Shown here piece by piece: positions 9,888 to 19,182 of a stretch of DNA of 64,000 nucleotides (position 1 is the first letter of the stretch; each line of letters opens with the position of its first letter). The translations under genes and the position numbers were made by a program. The DNA comes from Spirometra erinaceieuropaei (taxonomy: Eukaryota; Platyhelminthes; Cestoda; Diphyllobothriidea; Diphyllobothriidae), in NCBI GenBank assembly GCA_902702965.1, contig CACRXP010000550.1, positions 50,302 through 114,301 on the forward strand, given 5' to 3'. The notes beneath the pieces were generated by a model, which was given only the letters and a program-made list of their open reading frames with translations, did no database searches and was not told the origin of the DNA.

Positions 9888-10093
9888 GTTCAGTTCAGTT
9901 CAGTTCAGTTTATTGAGGGAAATAGGCGTAAGCCTTTGAGTACCCTATTTGCAACGTAAAAAATTTGTGGTGTACAGATAAATGTTCTGGGCTGAAATAG
10001 TTCGAACACGCCCCTAATGATGGGACAAAATGAGAAGGAGTTACAGTAGGTGAGCTCGGCTTCTCATCGCTCTTGCTCATTTCGGAACATAAA

Positions 10094-13000
10094 TTATTCC
10101 AGATTCTTCTTAAGACTTTGTAGAGATGGTGACATCAGAACTTCTGCGGGAAGCTCATTCCATGGTTTGACCACCCGAACCGAGAAGGAGAACTTCCGCA
10201 CATCCAGCCGTGCCTGCTGAGTGCGCAGTTTTAACGGATGACCTCGGAGTTTGGTCGTGGTAGCAAATTCAAAAAAGTCCTCGAAGGCCAGACTGCAATC
10301 CAACCCCTTTATAATGCGGAAGGCTTGCAAGAGATCCCCGCGAAGTTGCCTGTAACTCAAAGGAAAGAGGTTCAGATTTACTAGGCGGGTTGCATAAGGA
10401 AAGGAGCTTTGACCCCTAACCATCTTCGTGGCTCTCCTCTGGACTCTTTCGAGGCAGTTTTGATCCACAACAGCCCACGGCCTCCAAGCTTGTATGCCGT
10501 ACTCTAAATGCGGCCGGACGAATGTTCCGAATGTCTTAGAGAAAGCTTCTTCGTCAAAATCCATAAACGCACGCTTGATGGCGTACAGTACGGACATTGC
10601 GGTTTTTGCCACCCTCGAACAGTGGGCGGATGGTTTTAGGGAACTCGTTGTCAGCACACCGAGGTCCCTTTGGGCTTCGACCTCTTGAAGGGCTGCACCG
10701 CCCAGAAAGTAGCCTCTTGTGCTGGCGGATCTGGCTGTGTTGCCTAGGCGAAGTATGCTACATTTGGCAACGTTGAACCGCAGGAGCCAACGGTTTGACC
10801 ACTCCTCCAACCGATTCAGGTTCATCTGCAGTCTGTCTTCATCGGCAGGACCCCGAATTACACTCCATATCTTCATGTCATCCGCAAACATTGCAACTTC
10901 ACAGTCTAAATCTCTTGCGGCATCGTCCACGTAGATAAGGAACAAAATGGGTCCCAGAACTGAACCCTGGGGGACACCACTATCGACCATAGCCGGATCT
11001 GATTTTCCCCGACCGACGCACACAACCTGCTGTCGACCCACAAGGAAGTTTTCGATCCATTTAAGGAAGTTGCCACCGATCCCTATTTTTTTCAGCTTAT
11101 GTAAGAGTCTTTGGTGTGGCACAGTGTCGAAAGCCTTCTGGAAGTCGATGAAGGCTATGTGGACCGCGTGCCTGTCGTCGAGAGCTCTGGAGAGATTGCA
11201 GCAGGTTTGTCGTGCAGGATCTTCCTTTTCGGAACCCATGTTGGCATTTCGATAGCAGGCCGTGAACTTCCAGGAATTGCATTAGTTCACACTTTATGAT
11301 CCTTTCCATAACTTTGCAGAGAATGCATGTCAAGCTTATGGGCCGGTAATTTGTCGTCGCTGCCCTGTTACCTCCTTTGTGTAGCGGAGTAATATGCGCC
11401 AGCTTCCAATCGACAGGAAGTGTTCCAGTGTCAAATGACGTTTGAAAGAGCATCGACAAAGGCACAGAGAGCTCACTGGCAAGTTCCTTCAGAAGCTTGG
11501 GTGGAATGTCGTCTGGTCCTGGCAACTTCGATTCGTTCAATGCCTCTAATTCTCTTCGGACAATGCCTTCTGAGAAGAGTATATCACTGACGCTTGGAGT
11601 CGGCAGTTCTTCTGTGGAGGGAGGAAGGAACATTGCCTCATTGGTGTAGATTGTTTGGAAAAACCGTGAAAAATACGCCTCTTTATCCCTACTATCAGCG
11701 ATCTCATCGCCATCAGTAGTCTTTATGAAGGGGATTTGATGCCTGTTCCTTGTAGTTCGTCGGAGGTAGCTGTAGAGCAATTTTGGGTTCTGCGTTGCAT
11801 TTTGTAGCAAGTTCTTCTCGAATTCCCGCCGCGTCTGCATTATCAGCTTCCTCAGTTTGTTCCTCTGTGTCTTGTAGGTGTTGAAGCATTCAGCTTGTCT
11901 AGTGACGCAGTATTTTCTCCACAATTTGTGCTTCCTGTTGATTTCTTTCTTGAGGTTGCTATTTAGCCACCCAGGGCGTTTGTTCAGTCTTACACTAGTC
12001 AGTGGGCAGTGGTTGTTGATGAGCTGCAGAAGGACATTCTTGAACAGCTCCCAGTCATCGTTGGCACTTCCTGTAACCAATGAGCCCCAGTCAAGACCGG
12101 ATAAGTCTGCCCTCATCTGATTGAACTCGCCCCGCCAAACATTACGCCTTTTGTGGTGTGGAGTATGTGAAATGGAGAATAAAGAATAATCCCACATAAG
12201 CACTACGTGGTCACTTCGGCCAAGGGGCGGCAGGGAGGTGATCTCGTCTATGCTGTCTGGTGTTTTCGTAAAAACCAGATCCAGGCAGTTTGCTCTTTGT
12301 CCTTCACGTGTTCTCGTTGGGAACATTACATGTTGTGTGAAGCACGCATTTAATGTTTTGCTCAACAGGCGGTAATCGAATGCCGATTTAGGACCTGACG
12401 CTTGGAGGGTATTCCAGTTTGTTCCTGGTGCGTTGAAGTCGCCCATGATCATGATGTTAGGTCGACTGGAAAAGTTCTCCAACTACTCCAATAGTTGAGT
12501 GTCGGCGATTCGGTCTGTCCGAGGTGGTCGGTAGACAGTGAGGACATCGAGACATGGGGAACCGGTAGCCTTGATGGTCAACCAGATAGCTTCCGTACTG
12601 CACGCAAACTTGGTGGTGTTATCCGACACTGCCAGACCGTCATTCACATACACAACGATACCACCACCCTGACGATGTTCCCTGTCCCTCCGATAAATTT
12701 GGTATCCAGGCAAGGCTACTTCGTTATCGCTAATATTCCCGGACAGCCAGGTCTCAGTTACTGCTAAAACATCTGGAGACAGCTCAACAAGGCAAAGTTT
12801 TAGTTCGTCTAGTTTCGATATGAGGCTTTGGGCATTCGTGTACAAGCACCTCAGTTTAGCACCAGCCAAATTTCCCGTTGCATTTGTTACTGCTGTGAGC
12901 ATTACTCCGTTATCGCGGACGTCGTGTTCTCTAGGGTCTTCCGTTACCTGATTGGTTTCATTTACAAGCCTTGTTTCAGTCAGATCACTGGACGCTACGG

Positions 13001-13130
13001 GCTCACTTGTGTTGGCGCCTTGATCAGGTGGTTCAACGAAGGTGTCTGTTTTAGCTGAGTAGCTGTCGTCGTTCGTAGTATTACAGGCTGGTTCCACTGA
13101 AACGGCATATATTTTCGAACTACCTTCCAC
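10094..13130 (-). pseudogene. CR1-like ORF2: apurinic endonuclease and reverse transcriptase, two lesions
   Basis: Nicks the target and reverse-transcribes the element RNA in active relatives. The endonuclease part shows YTNAQSLISKLDEL, TETWL, MGDFNAPGTNW and GRSDHVVL. The RT part shows KLAHITPLHKGG, YRPISLTC, QHGFRKGRSC, FIDFQKAFDTVPH, SGVPQGSVLGPILF and FADDMKIW (10877-10888, both aspartates intact), then the C-terminal VQRRATKMVRG and LRGHPLKLRT. A TAG at about 12480-12482 (after DTQLLE) and a one-base frameshift near 11195 (between NLLQSL and SRALDDRHAV) break the frame. With these two sites read through it would be about 1010 residues, normal for the family. Confidence 0.85.
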
Positions 13131-14356
13131 TTGAAGATAGCCAGATTGTGTTCGCCATCCTTCAGTCTTGATTTTAACTGCAAGACAAGTTCCCGGCGTT
13201 TCAACCGTTCCGCTGGTGAATAGTCCGGTTGAAAAAAAACCTGTTTGTGTGTGTTTCTGAGATCGGTTTTTTTAGAGAGGATAAACTTGATTTGCTCTTT
13301 GTTCTCCAGCATAATTTTGAGAGGGCGAGGTGGTTGTGCTACTGTCCTGTCTTCACTACTTTTTCCTATCCGGAATGCTTTCAGAACCTTTATTTCCATG
13401 TCTGCCGGCAGTAAATGATTTAGCAGACCATGAAAAGAAGCAAGGTCCTCTGAGACACGGTCTTCAGGTCTGACTGCATTCGATTCTGACGAACCCTGAA
13501 TAACCAGACACTGCTGGCGAGCATGGTCCTCCTTACTCTGTCTTTCCGGTGAATGCGCTGCATGTGGGCGAGGACGATTTACGGAGTCATCGCTTGGACG
13601 CACACTTTTACTGTCTACCGACTGTCCCGAGCAACCCATCAGGGCTGGCTGGGACTTCAGAATCCTGTCATGGCGTTTCCCTCTCCCCTCTACCCACGGG
13701 TTTACGTCTTCGCATTTAGCTACGTGCTCTGTAGTGCGCTCAGGGTGGTTGCCAGAACAAGAGGGCAACAGTAGACTGGATGACCCAGGTATATCGTCTC
13801 CAGGCAAAACAGAAATCCCATCACTTACAGCAAGAGGCTTAGTTGAGATGGCTTCCGCGACATGTAACTTTTTTGCGACATCGCTTAAGACATCGTGCGT
13901 GGGAATCGAGTCTCCCTTTATCGGCGGCTTCATTTTCATTGTCCTGCTGTTACCGGCCTCTGAGGTTTTGGCTGTTGAGTTGCTACTCGTGTTTGAAGAT
14001 TCCCCCAAGGCGATATTTTTGCGCGTTTTTTGCGTTTTGCTCTTCGTTTTTGGGGTTCTAACACTGGACACGTTCTGGCCGACTACGGTCTGTTTCACGA
14101 GCGTCCTTAAATCAGCAAGCACCTTTTCCAGTTGTTCTACTTTGATTTGAATATCTGCGCACCCACCACAAGGCTCGTCTTCGTACCTCACAATTTTTGC
14201 GGTATTTACGCTTTTTGCACGCTTTGCTGGTCGTTGGCTGGAGGCGAAGGTAGAGCGAGCACAGGTTCTGGATACGAAGGACAACTCACCGGACTTATCT
14301 TCCAAAGAGGTGCCGTCGCTGGCCGTACTACTACAGTTAGCTTGCTGAGAATCCAT
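12995..14356 (-). CDS. CR1-like ORF1 protein (RNA-binding, intact frame)
   Basis: 453 codons from ATG (MDSQQANCSS) to stop with no interruption. Order: acidic or serine-rich N-terminus, KRAKSVNTAK, YEDEPCGGCADI with a possible metal-binding cysteine pair, a leucine coil (IKVEQLEKVLADL), a low-complexity lysine-rich linker, then a C-terminal RNA-binding-like half with VIQGSSESNA, PRPLKIMLENKEQ, FFQPDYSPAERLKRRELV. The C-terminal pattern resembles that of L1/CR1 ORF1 proteins that coat the transcript; this is a family-level inference. Its end overlaps the start of ORF2. Confidence 0.7.
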   Translation of the reverse strand: MDSQQANCSSTASDGTSLEDKSGELSFVSRTCARSTFASSQRPAKRAKSVNTAKIVRYEDEPCGGCADIQIKVEQLEKVLADLRTLVKQTVVGQNVSSVRTPKTKSKTQKTRKNIALGESSNTSSNSTAKTSEAGNSRTMKMKPPIKGDSIPTHDVLSDVAKKLHVAEAISTKPLAVSDGISVLPGDDIPGSSSLLLPSCSGNHPERTTEHVAKCEDVNPWVEGRGKRHDRILKSQPALMGCSGQSVDSKSVRPSDDSVNRPRPHAAHSPERQSKEDHARQQCLVIQGSSESNAVRPEDRVSEDLASFHGLLNHLLPADMEIKVLKAFRIGKSSEDRTVAQPPRPLKIMLENKEQIKFILSKKTDLRNTHKQVFFQPDYSPAERLKRRELVLQLKSRLKDGEHNLAIFKWKVVRKYMPFQWNQPVILRTTTATQLKQTPSLNHLIKAPTQVSP

Positions 14357-14450
14357 AAACTTCGACGTGATATAATATGTATAATTTCGCTTTCGATGTT
14401 ATAACGAATACGTCGGCTTATATATGATGAATTAAAGTGAGTATTCAAAA

Positions 14451-14766
14451 CTCAATAAGCGAAAAAATACTTAAAATCCGATAAATTTTGTTGAATTTAA
14501 TCAGAAGCGACTTAGCCCTTTCCAGATCTCGTGGGACTTGAATAACTGCAGACCTTGAAGGATTTCGAGCGATTGGTTTTCTAGGCTGTATATCCGTAAA
14601 TCGGTTGCGTATCCCGTTGCGTTGTCAGCTGAACCGTGCTGATAAACAAATTGCACTTAATCCAGGTTCCTGGCGAATTTCGATGCGTGAAAAAATATTA
14701 CAAAAATACACAAACTAATTCTGTACGTACGGTTCCAGTATCAATGTCAGAGACTGTAACTGTGGA
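14451..14766. other. Probable LINE 5' leader; no gene recognised
   Basis: AT-rich stretch between the minus-strand ORF1 start and a plus-strand RT fragment. It may be the 5' UTR of the family A element, but there is no second copy in the window to confirm its edge. Confidence 0.3.
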
Positions 14767-15483
14767 ATGGTAATCAAGTCGAAATTAACCCAGTTGGAGC
14801 GCAGAATAATTCCGTCGTGCTCAGTTGGGCTCAGCTCAGACGTGCTCAGACGTGCATGTAAAATATTTTCTCCCGAACTCTTCGAAAGACTCTTTGGTGT
14901 CTTTGTAAGAACTCATCTAATGTATGGAGTGTCAGCAGCTTCACCATGTATGAGGAAGGATATCGACTTACTCGAACAGGTGCAACGCAAAGCGACAAAG
15001 ATGGTCGACGGTCTTAAGCATTTGTCTAATCAGGAGAGACTGAATTTGCTTGGCCTATACCCTCTCTCTTATAGACAGATAAACTACAGTCTGCTTTGGA
15101 CGTTTCGGATTGTCCACGGCCAGGGTTGCTCATTAGGTGCAGATGACTTCTTTCAGTTTGCTCGTACAAACCAACTACGCGGTCATGATTTCAGGGTCAG
15201 GAATGAGCGCACGCGTTTAGACCGCCGAAAATTTTCATTCAGCCAGCGGGTTGTCAGACCGTGGAACTCGCTTCCAAACGAGATGGTGACGGCTGACACA
15301 ATTTGTGTGTTTAAAAGAAAACTTACTCGTCTAGTTTTCGACAGAAATCGGCTTTTACTGCATGACTATGCTCAGCCAGTTTTGTTAAAAACTATCATAT
15401 ACAAGGTCAAGGTCAAGCCGCTGGTTTTAAATTTGAAGATAAGTGGAGGATATTATTTTAAGTGGTTTTTCTGTGAGACCTGA
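14767..15483 (+). pseudogene. CR1-like reverse transcriptase C-terminus (family B)
   Basis: 238-codon open frame, 5'-truncated. Contains PELFERLFGVFVRTHLMYGV, LLEQVQRKATKMVDGL, RLNLLGLYPLSYRQINY, QLRGHDFRVRNERTRLDR and RVVRPWNSLPNEM. The usual stop after YAQPVL is mutated from TAG to TTA, so translation would run on 32 residues into the 3' UTR. The catalytic palm is missing. Same family as 1-345 and 33.1-34.5 kb. Confidence 0.75.
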
Positions 15484-15692
15484 CGATTTTAGTACCTGTT
15501 TTTTTGTTTGAATTTCCTTAAATAAGGCCTTTTCTCTAAGAACTGCCTGCTGCCATCTTCTTTGGAGTTTTGCTAGTCTATGCCCGTTGTTCACTAATCG
15601 CACTCTGCAATTCTCATTTTGTGCATCCGATTTCTCCCTAACTGTTGTAATTTATTTTTACATCGTTAGTTCCCAGCTGAAATTCAATCAAC
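15484..15692. other. Spacer or 5' leader of the next LINE
   Basis: No coding signal. Probably the end of the family B copy and the 5' UTR of the family C element; the boundary could not be placed. Confidence 0.3.
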
Positions 15693-16484
15693 TTGTCTGC
15701 CAGAAGTTTTCTTAATCACAAATTGCCTCGAGACAAGATGAGACCAAAAGTCACTGGTCGACGTAAGCTCTCGGCTCTTGTAAGCAAACATGGCCTAACT
15801 AAATCTAAGTCAGATGATATTACTAGTCAGTCGTCACCCGTTGTAATTGGTCGGCAGCTTAATCTGTCTGCACTTGACCACTGCAATGAATTTATGCTAA
15901 AGTTTGGCTCTTTGCTGACAATTCTTGGACATTTATTCGACGGGAACATCTCCGATATTCCCTCTGAAGAATGTAGGCGTCTCGACTCACTTGCTCACTT
16001 GATCGCCAGTGAATCTAATGATAGACAGAAGCGTTCTTACAACTTCCTGCTAAAAAATGTTCCTCGATCTGCTCGGCCAATTGATGTTGCGACCAGTTTC
16101 CTGTATTCATGTGGTTTCAACTATAAAATAGCTGATGCCAAACGCTTGTCCTCCCGTAGTACAAATCCACCCATCTTAGTCAAATTGTTTTCATCAATCG
16201 AAGTTGACACAATCTTTACTCATCGAGAGCGTGTCACTGCGTACCTAGAGAAGGCAAAATTTTTCCTTTGTCATGATCTTACTCCTATGGAGCGTAGAAT
16301 CGGGTCTCTATTCTCACGTAAACCTACTGCTTCTCAGTCTAATGCTCCCCAACTCGGTCATACTACAAGTGGCCGTAAGGATTCAGCTTCTCCTACTCCT
16401 GCGACATCTGACTCCCTCCTTCCTCTTTCTCCTACATCTCCATCTCACTCAAGCCACTTGACGTATTTGCCTGCCCCTAAACTT

Positions 16485-16517
<33 letters not shown>

Positions 16518-17276
16518 CCATTTGTCGTTTCGTATCCTCCGGATAGTCCCGCTAAGACACATGAAAATCCGTCTACATCAGCTAGACCGATAACTTCTAT
16601 TGTCCAACTGGGTGCTGTAAGGTCTACAGCTAAGTCACAAGTGGCTTGGAGTCAGAACGGTGAGACTCGAAAATTGAATCAGACTCCGACCCAAACGATA
16701 GGTAGTACAGTTCCGTTTAGGGGTACGACGCCTTCTCTTAGATCTAATAAGTCTGTTCAGCCCAGCACGTCTACAAACCCCGCAGCTCCAATTATATCCC
16801 CGAATAATTCTCTGTCCTGCGTACCGGTTACTTATCAAAGCCCTACTATATATCCAGCAAATAATTCATACATGAATTGCCCTAAATCATTTATGCCCTA
16901 ACCTAGTTCAGGCTTCCCACCACTTAAGGCCAATTGCTCTCAGGTACGTCAACCTATCGCCTTTGACTTCCGATCTAGACCGGGTTTCCCACCATTTCCT
17001 TCTTTTAGTGGCCTACCCTCACCCATTAGCCCCTACTTTCCTTCTAGCCTCCCTCCTCCTCCCCTTCCTCCATTGTTTAACTACCAACTAGTCTATCCAT
17101 GTTCTAACTCCCCTAGCATTCCAATGTTTGAAAACTATATCCCCACATCCTTTAGGTCTCATACTCAGCCTTCTCTTGCTGGCTCCTCGTACGTCAATAA
17201 CTCTAAATTAACTGGTACTTATTCTCCAAGTGTCATTACTTCACAGCTTACATATCCGCCTCCAATTTTTTTTTAA
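15693..17276 (+). pseudogene. LINE ORF1, family C, one in-frame stop
   Basis: 528 codons in one frame, interrupted only by TAA at 16900-16902 after NCPKSFMP. The N-terminal half (about residues 1-200) is a basic, folded-looking region with SLAHLIASESNDRQKRSYN, LLKNVPRSARPIDVA and PILVKLFSSIEVD, an arrangement like the RNA-binding region of non-LTR ORF1 proteins. The C-terminal half is low-complexity, Ser/Pro/Thr-rich, with a run of about eleven alanines coded by (GCA)n near 16485-16517 and a PPPPLPP stretch. It is followed 31 bp later by the ORF2 of the same element. It differs clearly from the KRAKS-type ORF1 of the other families. Confidence 0.7.
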
Positions 17277-17307
17277 ATACCGTCGAAAATAGCATTGCCG
17301 TTCGAAA

Positions 17308-18912
17308 CACATTAGATATTATATTATTGAATGCCAGGTCTGTTATAAACAAGATGGCCCAAATCAGAGCCATTGCTCTGGAAATGACGCCTGATATTAT
17401 ATGTGTAACAGAATCTTGGACACTCTCTAATTCCTGACTCTGCCCTTCTCATAGATGACTTCGATTTTTACCGCCAAGACCGCACGACTAGGCGTGGGGG
17501 TGGTTGTCTTCTTTATCTTAAATCCTACCTAAAGCACTCTCCCTATTACTTGGATGTTTCCTCATTCACGGGAAACTTCTGCTTTGCATCTGTTATTCTC
17601 TCGCCGCAAAGAAAGGCAATTATTGGCTGTATCTACAATCCCCCAAATTCTTTAGCCAGTGATGATTCACAACTCTGTGAAATCTTTAAATTAATTTCGG
17701 AAGCTGCTTTCGATGTTAAAATAATCACTGGGGATTTTAACCTTCCTGAAATTGACTGGGTTTCCAATAGCTGCCCACCCAGATTCCAGCCCTTTCAAGA
17801 TATTGTCAATTTTTCTAATTGGTCCCAACTGGTGCGCTCTCCAACAAGAGATAATCACATTTTAGATCTAATCTTAACCAATGACATTGCTCCTCTTTCT
17901 GTTGCCTTAAAAAAGGACCTCTTGGACAGTGAACACGTATTAATTCATAGTTGCTTACCGCTTGCCTTTTCAAAAAAGACAAGCGCCGTTCGGACTTACA
18001 TGAACTACGACTGCGTAGATAGCGACTTAATAAATAACTATATGAGATCCTTGGATTGGTGTGGCTTCCTCACTTGTAGCGATGTAACCATTTTTCGTGA
18101 TGTCATGTCCAATGCTTCTAAGGACATTCTAGAGTTTGTGCCGTGTAGATATCTCAAGCCTAATTCTTCAGATTCCCTTGTTCCTCATTTTCTTCAGAAC
18201 AGACTAAAAAGTTGAGGCGACAACTGCGTGACCCATCCACTCTTTCCTTATCTGTTCATCTTAGAATCACAGAGTTTTTTGAGATGGCCTCAAGGATGCG
18301 CCAAGCGCGCGACAGACAAAGAGAATCAATTGCTCTCAGTGGTTCGAACCCTGGCAAATCCGTCGCTAACATCTTCCGTCATCGGTCCTCCTCTAAGCGT
18401 GGTCATGAACTTCCACCCATGCTAAATGATAACAAAGTCTTGCTCAACGATGACACTAACAAGGCGGAGTTGTTTAGTGCTTTCTTTGCAAAACACCTTG
18501 CTACCGAGTCCGATCCGGTCCCTTTCTTTCGAGCACTTTCAGATAGGACACTCAGTACAATTGATGTCTCCTTAGATCTCGTTAAGAAACACATAAGCCG
18601 TTTGAAATACTCACACTGATCAGGAACGGACGAGATTCCGAATTCGATTATTAAACAAGCGTCCGACCTTCACATATTGCTTAGTCATTTATTCTCGGTT
18701 TAGATATCAAAAGGATTCTTTCCTGAAACATGGAAAACGTCAATTATCATTCCCGTTTTCAAGTCAGGATCTCGGTCCGATGTTAATAACTATCGGGGCG
18801 TGCACAAAACGCCGTCTCCAGCAAAGCTTCTTGAAAGAATAATTTTCAATGAAATTCTTGACTTCTGTCTAGCTAATCGGCTTCTGAGCTCTAGTCAGCA
18901 TGGATATTTACC
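17308..18912 (+). pseudogene. LINE ORF2, family C: endonuclease and N-terminal RT, truncated at gap
   Basis: Begins with LDIILLNARSVINKMAQI and TPDIICVTESWT (endonuclease box), then a one-base shift, RRGGGCLLYL, IIGCIYNPPNSLA, ITGDFNLPEIDW and NHILDLILTN. A second shift near 18213 leads to FEMASRMRQARDRQRES and SGNPGKSVANIFR-like linker sequence. Then WKTSIIIPVFKSGSRSDVNN, the fingers of the RT, and LLERIIFNEIL up to the run of N at 18913. At least four stops or shifts are present. The palm domain would lie beyond the gap. Confidence 0.75.
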
Positions 18913-19174
18913 NNNNNNNNNNNNNNNNNNNNNNNNNNNNNNNNNNNNNNNNNNNNNNNNNNNNNNNNNNNNNNNNNNNNNNNNNNNNNNNNNNNNNNNN
19001 NNNNNNNNNNNNNNNNNNNNNNNNNNNNNNNNGGTAAATATCCATGCTGACTAGAGCTCAGAAGCCGATTAGCTAGACAGAAGTCAAGAATTTCATTGAA
19101 AATTATTCTTTCAAGAAGCTTTGCTGGAGACGGCGTTTTGTGCACGCCCCGATAGTTATTAACATCGGACCGAG
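18771..19174. repeat. 142-bp perfect inverted repeat flanking an assembly gap
   Basis: 18771-18912 and 19033-19174 are exact reverse complements (CTCGGTCCGATGTTAATAAC at the outer left end), separated only by 120 N. Similarity continues outward with mismatches for about 14 bases (TTTCAAGTC-x-GGA) and then stops. Confidence 0.95.
18913..19032. other. Assembly gap, 120 N
   Basis: Run of N between two arms of a perfect inverted repeat; the true distance and orientation of the two sides are unknown. Confidence 0.99.
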
Positions 19175-19182
19175 TTCCAGAC

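Larger units (their letters stand above)
9888..14450 (-). mobile_element. Nearly complete CR1-like non-LTR retrotransposon (family A)
   Basis: Reading right to left: possible 5' UTR above 14356, ORF1 (14356-12995), ORF2 (13130-10094) overlapping ORF1 by about 136 bp in another frame, a short 3' UTR, a conserved stem-loop (9915-9949) and a (CAGTT)5 tail at 9888-9912. The gene order and the EN-RT domain order are those of CR1/Perere-type LINEs. One stop and one frameshift interrupt ORF2. It is the best-preserved LINE of the window and a good query for family consensus. Confidence 0.85.

Noticed and set aside
9888..9912. CRISPR-like or regulatory short repeat
   Set aside because: It is a pure 5-bp microsatellite at a LINE 3' end, without spacers.
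13734..14150. 138-codon plus-strand frame rich in Phe, Leu and Val, like a membrane protein
   Set aside because: Antisense to the intact LINE ORF1; hydrophobicity reflects the complement of Lys- and Glu-rich codons.
18800..19145. Two identical 84-codon frames on opposite strands
   Set aside because: They are the arms of the inverted repeat read through N, not two genes.
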